Of a stretch of 48,319 bases of DNA, positions 40,553 through 48,319 are shown in pieces. This DNA is from Hydrogenovibrio sp. (GTDB taxonomy: Bacteria > Pseudomonadota > Gammaproteobacteria > Thiomicrospirales > Thiomicrospiraceae): positions 1 to 48,319 of the forward strand of contig WFMZ01000037.1 of NCBI GenBank assembly GCA_015484555.1, written 5' to 3'. The notes below the pieces were generated by a model. It was not told the DNA's origin. It did not search any database and saw only the letters and a program-made list of their open reading frames with translations. Both the position numbers and the translations under genes were made by a program. The stretch's first letter is position 1, and each line of letters starts with the position of its first letter.

Positions 40553-43500
40553 ATGATGTTTACATTTTTTTATAAAAGACCTTATTTGCTCGCAGCTGTT
40601 ATTTTAGGCTTTTCAATTATGGGAATTTTAGGGCTTAAGAATCTACCTCAAAATCTCTTTCCTAATTCAGCTCATCCCACGATTATTGTATTAACGCAGG
40701 TGCCTGGTGCAACGGCTAAAGTCGTGGCGAACACGACCTCAAAGCCCATTGAGCAAGAAGTTGCACGCTTATCACAAGTATTAGATATTAGCTCGACCAA
40801 TGTGGCTAACTTTTCGATTGTGAAAGTAGAGTTTAAATATACGAAAGGCCTGTCCGCGGCTGCGGTGGATGTGAGTAATGCTCTCGCGATTGTGAAAAGT
40901 AAATTGCCCGCCAATGCTCAGCCTGCAGTTTATACCACGGGTGCGTTCACTTTACCTGTTGATGTAATTAGCATGACGCCTAAAAATAACCAACTATCAC
41001 TGGCTGATTTACGTAAAGTGGCAGACTCCTTTATAAAGCCAGCCTTGTTAAGCAATCCTGTCATTGGTAATGTAGAGGTCTTTGGTGGGCATCAAAGTGC
41101 CATAAATATCGAATTTGATCCTCTAAAAGCGCGTAAATATGATATTAGTCTAGGCACTGTGGCCAAACGAATTGAACAAATGGATAGAAATATTCCTTTA
41201 GGGTTTATTAAGGGTAAAAATGGTTTCTTCACGCTGACTTATTATGGTGAAGAAAACCAAATGAGCCAATTGCGTCAGCTCCCTATTACCCCCGACGTTA
41301 CCTTAGGCCAGTTGGCGACGGTACATTGGGGACAGCAAAAAGATTTTAGCGCTTACATGGGTAATGGCAAGCCAGCCATTGCGTTGTCGATACAGCGTGC
41401 CCCTAATGGTAGTGTCTTATCGGTGAGTAATGCGGCAAGAAAAGCCATGAAAGGGCTAGAAAATCAGTATCCTAATATTCAATTTTCTATTTCAGATACT
41501 CAAAGAGATTTAATTAAAACAGCCAATTCCAATATGTTAGATACGCTTAGAGATTCGATTATCTTAACGCTATTAGTGATGTTTTTCTTTTTGGGTAACT
41601 TTAGAGCCTTATTAACCGCAGGCGTCTCGATTCCATTAGTCTTTTTAGGGACTATTGCCATCATTTATGTAACAGGTGGAGAGATGAATATCATTATTTA
41701 TACTGCGATTATTTTATCACTAGGCTTGCTGGCGGATGATGCCGTGGTGGTACTCGAAAATATTGAAAGGCATATTGTAGAAGAAAAGCAGACCACAAAA
41801 GAGGCGGTTATAAAAGGCACTAAAGAAGTTATGATGCCAGTATTTGCCGGCTCATTAGCGACTTCAGTAATTGTGTTTCCGTTGATGTTTACGGGTGGGT
41901 TTCCACAGCAAATTTTTAGACCTCTAGTAGAAACCTTGTTGATTGCTATTTGGGTATCCTATTTTGTAGCCATGACTTTTATCCCAGTTTTTTCAGCCTA
42001 TTTATATCGTAATGGTGCAGGAAAAACAGGCATCGAAAAACAGGTTTCAAAGCTTTTTCCTGCCACACTTGGACGTTTACAGGGGTTTTATACAGGGGTT
42101 TTAAAGTTCTCAAATGGCGGTGGAAAACGCTGGCCTATTGTACGACGCATGATATTGACTTCAGGTGTGTTAATAATTTTAATATTAACCCTAAAAAATG
42201 TAATGCCGCTGATTGGTCGAGATACCATGCCACCGATGGACACAGGGATTATTAAAGTGCAGTTACAATTTAGTGCCAATGATACGGTTGAAAATGCACA
42301 GGCTAAATTAACACCATTTTTAAATTGGCTTGATAAACAGCCCCAAATTTTAAGAAGTTCCATAGCATTTGGTTCAGAAGCGGGCGTGCTTTCTTTAGGC
42401 AGTGGTAATTTACCTAATGAAGCCACTATGACCATCGATTGTGTGAATCGATTTGAACGCAAAAAGACCATTTGGCAACTGGAAACAGAAATTCGAGATC
42501 AACTACATGATTTGGTCGGTGTTAAAAAAGCAGATGTATTTAGTTTTGGTGCGACAGCCGTAAGCTCGGTAAAAGCACCCGTCGATGTTAGAATTTCATC
42601 GCCCAGTATTGAGGGGCTTCCCGAAATGGCTCATAAGGTTAAAACAGCCCTTGAAGATGTCAATGGCTTTACCAGTATTAATCAAAGCTGGAATAAAGAC
42701 TTTGTTGAAATTAGAGTGGATATTAATCAGAAAAAAGCCCTTTATTATGGATTAACTCCAGCAGAGATTGCGGCACAAATTCCAATTAAAGGGCAAGTGA
42801 TTGCACTAACCGGTAATTTAGAATCAATGAACTCTCAAAATGTTCGCCTGTATCTAAAAGGTAAATTTGAACACAATATTCAAGGTATTGAGTCGATTCC
42901 GATACAAACTAAAAAAGGTGAAGTGCCTTTAAATGCACTGGCCAAGCTCACACCACAATTTACCGAAGCAAAAATTGAACGAGATCAATTGCTTTATAGT
43001 GTTGATGTGAATGCTTATCGAAATAAGCGTCCTTTAAGTATGCTTACCGATGATACGGTGAAAACAGTAGATCAGATAGATACCCAAGGCTATAGGGTTT
43101 CACAACAAGGGGGGATTAAAACCCTCGATGACAGTTTTACGCGTATGATCAAATCCCTAGGTATCGGTCTTTTCTTACTCTTTTTGGTATTGTTGGTGGT
43201 TTATCGTTCGGTGATTTTAGCCGCGATTATGATTGTCATGTTGCCCTTGACCATGATTGGTGCCGCTTGGGGAATGCTGGTTTTTGATAAGCCAAGTTGT
43301 ATGCCTAGTTTGGTGGGGATTATTCTTCTATTTGGGATTGTGGTTAAAAATTCAATTTTATTGGTCGATTTCTATCAAGAGAGTCGTCAAAAGTTACTGC
43401 CATTTGAATCGGCTCTGGAAAGTATTCGTATTAGACTACGCCCTGTTTTAATGACCTCCTTTGCGACTATTGCAGGTATGACCCCTATTGCCCTAGAACT

Positions 43501-43663
43501 GGCAGTTGGGCTTGAAAGACTATCTCCACTGGCCGATGTAGCGATAGGCGGCTTGTTAGTTTCGGCCTCCTTGATTACATTGATTTATATACCCATGTAC
43601 GCCTATACGTTTGACCAACATAAAGGCGAGTTGCTACCCAAAAAAGATAATCTTAATGCATAA
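40553..43663 (+). CDS. RND family efflux pump, HAE-type
   Basis: This 1036-residue inner-membrane pump uses the proton gradient to export substrates through the adaptor and TolC. It has 12 spans with two large periplasmic loops. The proton relay in TM4 is the adjacent Asp pair in LGLLADDAVVVLENIERH, and TM10 carries the matching Lys in FGIVVKNSILLVDF. The Asp pair fits hydrophobe/amphiphile (HAE-1) pumps, not the heavy-metal HME group. The order outer channel, adaptor, pump is less common than adaptor, pump, channel. A GyrI-like gene follows after a repeat-bearing gap. Confidence 0.94.
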   Translation: MMFTFFYKRPYLLAAVILGFSIMGILGLKNLPQNLFPNSAHPTIIVLTQVPGATAKVVANTTSKPIEQEVARLSQVLDISSTNVANFSIVKVEFKYTKGLSAAAVDVSNALAIVKSKLPANAQPAVYTTGAFTLPVDVISMTPKNNQLSLADLRKVADSFIKPALLSNPVIGNVEVFGGHQSAINIEFDPLKARKYDISLGTVAKRIEQMDRNIPLGFIKGKNGFFTLTYYGEENQMSQLRQLPITPDVTLGQLATVHWGQQKDFSAYMGNGKPAIALSIQRAPNGSVLSVSNAARKAMKGLENQYPNIQFSISDTQRDLIKTANSNMLDTLRDSIILTLLVMFFFLGNFRALLTAGVSIPLVFLGTIAIIYVTGGEMNIIIYTAIILSLGLLADDAVVVLENIERHIVEEKQTTKEAVIKGTKEVMMPVFAGSLATSVIVFPLMFTGGFPQQIFRPLVETLLIAIWVSYFVAMTFIPVFSAYLYRNGAGKTGIEKQVSKLFPATLGRLQGFYTGVLKFSNGGGKRWPIVRRMILTSGVLIILILTLKNVMPLIGRDTMPPMDTGIIKVQLQFSANDTVENAQAKLTPFLNWLDKQPQILRSSIAFGSEAGVLSLGSGNLPNEATMTIDCVNRFERKKTIWQLETEIRDQLHDLVGVKKADVFSFGATAVSSVKAPVDVRISSPSIEGLPEMAHKVKTALEDVNGFTSINQSWNKDFVEIRVDINQKKALYYGLTPAEIAAQIPIKGQVIALTGNLESMNSQNVRLYLKGKFEHNIQGIESIPIQTKKGEVPLNALAKLTPQFTEAKIERDQLLYSVDVNAYRNKRPLSMLTDDTVKTVDQIDTQGYRVSQQGGIKTLDDSFTRMIKSLGIGLFLLFLVLLVVYRSVILAAIMIVMLPLTMIGAAWGMLVFDKPSCMPSLVGIILLFGIVVKNSILLVDFYQESRQKLLPFESALESIRIRLRPVLMTSFATIAGMTPIALELAVGLERLSPLADVAIGGLLVSASLITLIYIPMYAYTFDQHKGELLPKKDNLNA

Positions 43664-43671
43664 ACAGTGAT

Positions 43672-43740
43672 AGAACGTTTAAACCGTTCTAATCCCATTA
43701 AAACCCTAAAAATAATCAGGTATGGCTATATTTTAGGGTT
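43672..43740 (+). terminator. Stem-loop pair after the RND gene
   Basis: AGAACG/CGTTCT at 43672-43677 and 43685-43690 form a small stem, and AACCCTAAAA at 43702-43711 pairs with TTTTAGGGTT at 43731-43740. Neither has a long T tract, so this is a weak or composite terminator. Confidence 0.45.
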
Positions 43741-43804
43741 CTTGAATTCGCATAACAAACTGATTAAGTACTTCTAAGGCGTTTTTCGGATGAGTTTAAA
43801 CCTT

Positions 43805-43822
43805 AAAATCGTCAGGGGAGGG
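43805..43822 (+). repeat. Dispersed repeat A, diverged copy
   Basis: AAAATCGTCAGGGGAGG preceded by AAACCTT, with two mismatches to the core. It lies between the RND gene and the GyrI-like gene. Confidence 0.75.
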
Positions 43823-43850
43823 GTGCTAATTTTGAAAAAAGGAACTCAAA

Positions 43851-44318
43851 ATGGAATATGAAGTCGAAAAGGCAGTCTTACCTGAGAAAGTAGTTTATGG
43901 CGTGGCAGCTATAACAACCAATGCCAATGAAATGACCCCCGATACTGGAAAAATACCTGCTTTGTGGCAGCAGTTTAAGCACCAAGTTAAGGTTGATTTT
44001 AAACAGGGAGAACGCCTTTATGGTGTTTATTCTCAGTATGAATCTGACATACATGGCGAGTTTACCGTGCTGGCTGGAAGCGATAAACCTATGGAAGGTT
44101 TAAGTAAAGTGGTTGTGCCTGAGGACCTGTATTTATGCTTTAAAGCAGTAGCCAGTGAACCAACAGATTCTGAACGTGTATCGACTGTGATTGGTTTGTG
44201 GGGGCAAGTGTGGCAATATTTTAGCCAGGATAATATGGCTGATCAACGAGCTTACCAAGTTGACTTTGAACACTATGCTTCACCAACAGAAGTATGTGTT
44301 TATATTTCTATTGTGTAG
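43851..44318 (+). CDS. GyrI-like / effector-binding domain protein
   Basis: This 155-residue stand-alone GyrI-like domain (SHS2 fold, as in the effector half of AraC-type regulators and SbmC) is likely to bind a small hydrophobic or cationic ligand. Typical are the start YEVEKAVLPEKVVYGVAA, IPALWQQFK at about 36-44, YGVYSQYESD at about 58-67, FTVLAGSD at 72-79 and the end in FEHY...EVCVYISI, with the acidic residues around 140-150. No DNA-binding part is present. It follows the RND exporter by 187 bases, so a role in drug sensing or sequestration is possible. Confidence 0.85.
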   Translation: MEYEVEKAVLPEKVVYGVAAITTNANEMTPDTGKIPALWQQFKHQVKVDFKQGERLYGVYSQYESDIHGEFTVLAGSDKPMEGLSKVVVPEDLYLCFKAVASEPTDSERVSTVIGLWGQVWQYFSQDNMADQRAYQVDFEHYASPTEVCVYISIV

Positions 44319-44404
44319 AAGCAGGGAACATGTAGATAACTAGGTTATTTTCGGTGGTTCTTCATGAATAGATTTTTTGTTAAGGTTTACTTAATTCAAA
44401 CCTT

Positions 44405-44422
44405 AAAATCGCCAGGGGTGGG
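44405..44422 (+). repeat. Dispersed repeat A, copy after GyrI-like gene
   Basis: AAAATCGCCAGGGGTGGG preceded by AAACCTT, very close to the copies at 37498 and 43805. It lies in the convergent gap between the GyrI-like gene and gpmI, 24 bases before the terminator stem. Confidence 0.85.
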
Positions 44423-44445
44423 TAAGCTTAAATTTAAGGTATTAA

Positions 44446-44467
44446 AAAAGGGGCGAAAGCCCCTTTT
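44446..44467 (-). terminator. Terminator of gpmI
   Basis: AAAAGGGGC at 44446-44454, loop GAAA, GCCCCTTTT at 44459-44467. On the minus strand the stem is followed by a T run, so it ends gpmI; the plus side also has four T residues and may work for the GyrI-like gene. Confidence 0.9.
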
Positions 44468-44494
44468 GTGTTCGTATCTTGTTAGTGTCGAAGT

Positions 44495-46063
44495 TTAAGC
44501 TTTAAACTCGCAGAGTGATTTTCCGGTCATCTCTTTAGGTTTGTCAACATCCATCATGTCGAAGAGAGTTGGAATAACATCACACAAAGCACCATCATCC
44601 TTTAACGCACAGCTTCTTTCACCAAAGTAAACTAAAGGTACTGGGAAGGTAGTATGTGAGGTTAAAGGGGCATTTTTAGCTTCATTAAACAGTAGTTCCA
44701 TATTGCCATGGTCAGCAGTGATAATAGCTTCTCCTCCTACAGTTTTTAAAGCCGCTAAAATCCTTTCAAGCGCAATATCAACGGCTTCAGCTGCCTTGAT
44801 ACAGGCAGGGATATTGCCGGTATGCCCAACCATATCGGGGTTAGCAATGTTGCAAATAAACGTATCATATTTACCCGAATGAATGGCTTCAACAAACTTA
44901 TCGGTTAATTCTGGCAAGCTCATTTCAGGTTGCATGTCGTAGGTTCTAACATTGGGTGAGGGCACTAAAATACGGTGTTCATTTTCATTTGGCTCATCAA
45001 TGCCTCCGTTAAAGAAGAAAGTGACGTGCGCATACTTTTCAGTTTCGGCAATGCGTAACTGCGTTAAACCGTTGCTGGCAATCACTTCGCCATAGGTGTT
45101 TTTTAAGTTAGTTGGGCGGTAGGCAATAATGGCACCTAGCTTTTCAAAACTTTTTTTGTATTCTGTAAGGGTGACAAAGGCGGATAACATTGGTACGCGA
45201 CAACGGTGGAAGTCGGCAAAGTCTTCAGCGATGTAAGACTTGGTGATTTCTCTAGCACGATCAGATCGGAAGTTCATAAAAATCATGGAATCGCCATCTT
45301 CTATGGCAGAACGTTTGCCATCACTGTCTAAAATAGCGCTTGCTTGTAAAAACTCATCGGTTTCGCCACGTGCATAAGCGGCATCAATAGATTCGGCTGC
45401 TGTTGCATATTCAAATTCAGCTACACCACAAGTAATTAGGTTATAAGCCGCTTCAACACGATCCCAGCGACTGTCTCTATCTAATGCAAAGTAACGACCA
45501 ATCACCGAGGCAATACGCCCGCCACCGAGTTCAGCCATATAAGCTTCTAAATCATTAATAAACTCAAGAGCAGATTTAGGTGAAACGTCACGACCATCGA
45601 CAATGGCATGAAACAGCACTTCTGCTCCGCGGTCATGAGCCATTTTAATCGCCGCTTTCATGTGGGCAATATGAGAGTGCACACCACCATCAGATAGTAA
45701 TCCTAAAATATGAACCTTATGTTTACGGGCAGTGGCATCGTCCATGGCTTTTAGTAACGCATTGTTTTGAAAGAAGCGACCATCATCAATGTCTTTTTGG
45801 ATACGAGTTAATTCTTGGTAGACCACTCGGCCAGCACCTAAGTTCATGTGACCCACTTCAGAGTTACCCATTTGACCAGAAGGCAAGCCTACAAACATAC
45901 CTGATGTATTAATTAAGGTATTAGGGTAGTTCTTTAATAGAGCATCCCAAACCGGTAGATTGGCCTGTGCAATGGCATTGTATTTGGTATCGGGCGAATA
46001 TCCCCAACCATCTAAAATAATTAAGCCGGTTGGTCGTCTTTGAATTTTTTTTGTTTCGCTCAT
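44495..46063 (-). CDS. gpmI: Phosphoglycerate mutase, cofactor-independent
   Basis: GpmI interconverts 3- and 2-phosphoglycerate without 2,3-bisphosphoglycerate, using two Mn ions and a phosphoserine. The 522-residue chain begins with a metal-binding LIILDGWGY block (Asp18) and the phosphoserine Ser68 in SGQMGNSEVGHMNLG. HADRGAEVLFHAIVDGRD-like residues near 140 and ITADHGNMELLFNE near 455 hold substrate and metal ligands; TSHTTFPVPLV follows. Length is typical. It is divergent from the rhodanese gene, with a 154-base gap. Confidence 0.96.
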   Translation of the reverse strand: MSETKKIQRRPTGLIILDGWGYSPDTKYNAIAQANLPVWDALLKNYPNTLINTSGMFVGLPSGQMGNSEVGHMNLGAGRVVYQELTRIQKDIDDGRFFQNNALLKAMDDATARKHKVHILGLLSDGGVHSHIAHMKAAIKMAHDRGAEVLFHAIVDGRDVSPKSALEFINDLEAYMAELGGGRIASVIGRYFALDRDSRWDRVEAAYNLITCGVAEFEYATAAESIDAAYARGETDEFLQASAILDSDGKRSAIEDGDSMIFMNFRSDRAREITKSYIAEDFADFHRCRVPMLSAFVTLTEYKKSFEKLGAIIAYRPTNLKNTYGEVIASNGLTQLRIAETEKYAHVTFFFNGGIDEPNENEHRILVPSPNVRTYDMQPEMSLPELTDKFVEAIHSGKYDTFICNIANPDMVGHTGNIPACIKAAEAVDIALERILAALKTVGGEAIITADHGNMELLFNEAKNAPLTSHTTFPVPLVYFGERSCALKDDGALCDVIPTLFDMMDVDKPKEMTGKSLCEFKA

Positions 46064-46217
46064 GTGGTGTCCTAAATATGGAATATTGCTAGTTTTTTGT
46101 TAGAAAAATAGAAGATTTACTAAATTCCTTTTATTGTAACGAGTTTCGCTGTTAAAATCATCCGCTTTGAAGTTTAGCATTCCCGGGCAAGATTGTTTTG
46201 GGTAGAAGGATTAGTAA

Positions 46218-46673
46218 ATGTTTTTAGAGTTTGTTGAGTCGCAGGTCATTTTATTTGTTGCATTAGGTGTGGTGGTAGCCATGTTAATTTCGACTTATCT
46301 GGGAGATAAAATATCGGGATATAAGTCGGTTTCTGCAGATGAAGCTGTTCGTTTGTATAACAGCGGAGCCAAAGTGTTTGATGTACGCTCCAGTGCAGAA
46401 TACAAGGGTGGTTATATTGGTGAGGCGGTGAATGTTGCTTCAACAGAGTTTGCTGACAAATTAAATTGTTTGCAGTTAGAGATGGACGATGAGATTTTAG
46501 TTTATTGTCAGTCAGGCCCACGATCCGCTTCAGTCGCTAAAAAGTTGGTAAAGGCGGGTTATACGCAAGTGTATAACCTGACCGGTGGTATCATGGCTTG
46601 GCAAAGTGCAGGGTTACCCGTGAACAAGCCAGTGTCAAAAAAAAAGCAAAAAAAAGAAAACAAGGTAAAGTAA
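46218..46673 (+). CDS. Membrane-anchored rhodanese-like protein
   Basis: This 151-residue protein has an N-terminal span (residues 5-28) and a rhodanese domain with the active-site loop CQSGPRS and Cys97. The loop of six residues after Cys is a sulfurtransferase type, and DVRSSAEYKGGYIGEAVNV at about 55-73 is the second hallmark. The basic tail is lysine rich (KKKQKKENKVK). It is the first gene of a group with grxC, secB and gpsA, as in many gammaproteobacteria (YibN). Its sulfur acceptor is unknown. Confidence 0.93.
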   Translation: MFLEFVESQVILFVALGVVVAMLISTYLGDKISGYKSVSADEAVRLYNSGAKVFDVRSSAEYKGGYIGEAVNVASTEFADKLNCLQLEMDDEILVYCQSGPRSASVAKKLVKAGYTQVYNLTGGIMAWQSAGLPVNKPVSKKKQKKENKVK

Positions 46674-46675
46674 AG

Positions 46676-46933
46676 ATGGCTGAAATTATTGTATACAGCA
46701 CGGCCTATTGCCCTTATTGCAATATGGCGAAAAAGTTATTAGAAGGTAAGGGGTTGGCTTACCAGGAAATTAATGTGGACGACAAGGCATTATGGCAAGA
46801 TATGGAAGCTAAGTCGGGTCGTAATACGGTACCTCAAATCTTTATCGGCAATACGCATATAGGTGGGTTTGATGATCTATCAGCGGCGGATAAGTCGGAT
46901 AAGTTAGACCAAATTATTGCCAGCGAAAGTTAA
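46676..46933 (+). CDS. grxC: Glutaredoxin 3
   Basis: GrxC reduces disulfides and glutathione mixed disulfides. The 85-residue chain has the dithiol active site CPYC at 12-15 (YSTAYCPYCNMAKKLL) and the TVPQIFIG cis-proline block, then GGFDDL. The start ATG 46676 lies two bases after the rhodanese stop. An earlier in-frame start would read through the lysine-rich rhodanese tail and is rejected. The ribosome site lies within the end of the rhodanese gene. Confidence 0.95.
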   Translation: MAEIIVYSTAYCPYCNMAKKLLEGKGLAYQEINVDDKALWQDMEAKSGRNTVPQIFIGNTHIGGFDDLSAADKSDKLDQIIASES

Positions 46934-46979
46934 TTTGTTGGCTCGTTAAGAATAAATTATTAATATAGTAGGAATGATC

Positions 46980-47429
46980 ATGTCAGAAGCACAAACAGAA
47001 AAAAACTTCGGAATCCAAAAGGTTTATACCAAAAATATTTCTTTTGAATCTCCTAATGCACCCGCTATCTTTTTAGAAGAGTTTCAGCCTGTATTGAACG
47101 TTGACTTAAGTGTAGAGTCTAAGCATTTAGACGACGACTTGTATCACGTTGAGATTAGAGTCACTGTGACCACTACAGTAGAAGATACAACGGCTTTCTT
47201 ATGTGAAGTAGAGCAGGCAGGCATTTTTAATATTGTTGGTTTTGAAGAAGAAGAGAAGCAATATATTTTGGCAGCGCAGTGCCCAAATGTTTTATTTCCT
47301 TATGCACGCGAAGTCATGTCTGACTTAATTGCTAAAGGGGGTTTCCCCCAATTATTACTAGAGCCAGTCAATTTTGATGCGATGTACGCAGAGCACGTTC
47401 AAGAAAACACTGACAGCAAGCCTTCTTAA
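46980..47429 (+). CDS. secB: Protein-export chaperone SecB
   Basis: SecB is a tetrameric chaperone that keeps precursors unfolded and delivers them to SecA. The 149-residue protein has the family core FGIQKVYTKNISFESPNAPAIF and the acidic region VEQAGIFNIVGFEEEE, then LFPYAREVMSDLIAKGGFPQLLLEPVNFDAMY. Two ATGs are near: 46974 is directly next to AGGA and too close, while 46980 has a six-base gap and is the likely start. It is between grxC and gpsA. Confidence 0.95.
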   Translation: MSEAQTEKNFGIQKVYTKNISFESPNAPAIFLEEFQPVLNVDLSVESKHLDDDLYHVEIRVTVTTTVEDTTAFLCEVEQAGIFNIVGFEEEEKQYILAAQCPNVLFPYAREVMSDLIAKGGFPQLLLEPVNFDAMYAEHVQENTDSKPS

Positions 47430-47432
47430 TTA

Positions 47433-48319
47433 ATGATGGCTAGCTCTGCAGAAAAAATTGTTGTCCTAGGCGCGGGTGCTTGGGGGACTGCTTTGGCAGT
47501 TCAACTTGCTCGTGCGGGTCAAGAAGTTATTTTGTGGGCGCACAGCGCAACTCATTCAGAGCAACTGACGTTGCAACGAAAAAACCAACGCTACTTATCA
47601 GGCTGTACTTTTCCAGACAACCTTTCTATTTCAACGAATCTACCTCAAGAAATTCAGCAAGCCGATGGTATTTTGGTGGTTGTGCCAAGTAATGCATTTA
47701 GGGCAACCCTGCAAACCTTAGCCGACATGGATATTGAAGGGTTTAAACACCTTGCCTGGGCAACCAAAGGCTTTGAACCTGTTACCAATATGCTCTTGCA
47801 TCAAGTGGTGGCAGAAGTCTTGCCAAACCATTTTGGTGCAGCCGTATTGTCAGGCCCTACTTTTGCCGATGAAGTGGCGAAAGGTTTGCCAACAGCAATG
47901 GTGAGTGCTTCTGAAGATGGTGATGAAGCAATTTATTGGGCAAATGTTTTTCACCATGATGTCTTTCGAGTTTATACTCAAACCGATGTGGCGGGTGTCG
48001 AAGTGGGTGGGGCTTATAAGAATATTATAGCGATTGCTTCAGGCGTAAGCGATGGCTTGGGGTTGGGTGCTAATGCACGCACCGCCATTATTTCACGAGG
48101 CATGGCCGAAATGACTCGCTTTGCCGCTTTGTTTAATGCAACACCAGATACAATGAATGGTTTGGCGGGCATGGGTGACTTGGTCTTAACCTGCACAGAT
48201 AATCTTTCCAGAAACCGACGCTTCGGTTTAAGCTTGGCTAGCAGTCATAAAACAATTGAAGAAGTGCAGTTGGAAATTGGCCAGGTTGTGGAAGGCGTGA
48301 AAGCGGTGAAGGTCGTGCA
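47433..48319 (+). CDS. gpsA: NAD(P)H-dependent glycerol-3-phosphate dehydrogenase (partial at right edge)
   Basis: GpsA reduces dihydroxyacetone phosphate to glycerol 3-phosphate for phospholipid synthesis. The frame begins MMASSAEKIVVLGAGAWGTALAVQLA, with the GAGAWG dinucleotide loop. Later blocks include ILVVVPSNAFR, AWATKGFEP, LSGPTFADEV and the catalytic region VEVGGAYKNIIAIASG with Lys, then RGMAEM and GMGDLVLTC. About 295 codons are present and roughly 35-45 residues are missing at the C terminus because the window ends. The first ATG (47433) or the adjacent one (47436) may be used; no strong ribosome site is seen. It is 4 bases after secB. Confidence 0.94.
   Translation, partial: MMASSAEKIVVLGAGAWGTALAVQLARAGQEVILWAHSATHSEQLTLQRKNQRYLSGCTFPDNLSISTNLPQEIQQADGILVVVPSNAFRATLQTLADMDIEGFKHLAWATKGFEPVTNMLLHQVVAEVLPNHFGAAVLSGPTFADEVAKGLPTAMVSASEDGDEAIYWANVFHHDVFRVYTQTDVAGVEVGGAYKNIIAIASGVSDGLGLGANARTAIISRGMAEMTRFAALFNATPDTMNGLAGMGDLVLTCTDNLSRNRRFGLSLASSHKTIEEVQLEIGQVVEGVKAVKVV

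Noticed and set aside
47480-47692. 70-residue open frame inside gpsA
   Set aside because: It is in a different frame of an unmistakable gpsA coding region.

Overview
The window is a chromosomal segment of an AT-rich gammaproteobacterium. Several conserved gammaproteobacterial blocks are present: hisB-hisH-hisA-hisF-hisE-hinT-tatA-tatB-tatC, ccoNOQP followed by ccoGHIS, bioB-bioF divergent from comF, and gpmI divergent from rhodanese-grxC-secB-gpsA. The style fits a respiratory, microaerobic, possibly sulfur-oxidising autotroph of the Thiomicrospira/Thiomicrorhabdus/Hydrogenovibrio type. That assignment is an inference from gene order and protein style; no sulfur or carbon-fixation gene lies in the window.

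Layout. 1-5.1 kb holds small unlinked genes: an FmdE-like protein, a YehS-type DUF1456 protein, a spermidine-synthase-like methyltransferase, an RhlE-type DEAD-box helicase and a class II Fic AMPylase. 5.1-8.5 kb holds a COG2509 flavoprotein, a seven-iron ferredoxin, and a small accessory patch (a DUF1643 gene between two GC-box repeats, and a toxin-antitoxin pair whose toxin has an amber codon at position 5). 8.6-15.2 kb holds bioF, bioB, comF, a NERD protein, a membrane zinc peptidase and an exported DUF255 thioredoxin-like protein. 15.3-20.8 kb is the his-hinT-tat block on the minus strand. 21.2-29.8 kb is the complete cbb3 oxidase locus: structural ccoNOQP, a 44-residue single-span protein and a strong terminator, then the assembly genes ccoGHIS. 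30.2-37.4 kb is a two-gene operon of a very long, divergent glutamate synthase large subunit and a CysJ-family diflavin reductase; gltD is absent. 37.4-43.7 kb holds an IS3 orfA remnant and a TolC-adaptor-RND tripartite exporter. 43.8-48.3 kb holds a GyrI-like protein, gpmI, a rhodanese, grxC, secB and gpsA, which runs off the right edge.

Two things stand out. First, the glutamate synthase pair: the large subunit has a one-residue-shorter iron-sulfur cysteine motif, altered active-site loop, a central insert and a C-terminal extension of about 190 residues, and its operon partner is a diflavin reductase. This suggests a glutamate synthase that receives NADPH electrons through FAD and FMN domains in place of GltD. 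Second, a dispersed short repeat with core AAAATCGCCAGGGGTGG occurs about twelve times, nearly always between genes, sometimes as inverted pairs in a composite hairpin element and once inside a coding region. A second repeat family (core AAAGGGTAGCGTCCCCTTT) sits in the left part. No rRNA, tRNA, CRISPR array, prophage or complete insertion sequence was seen.
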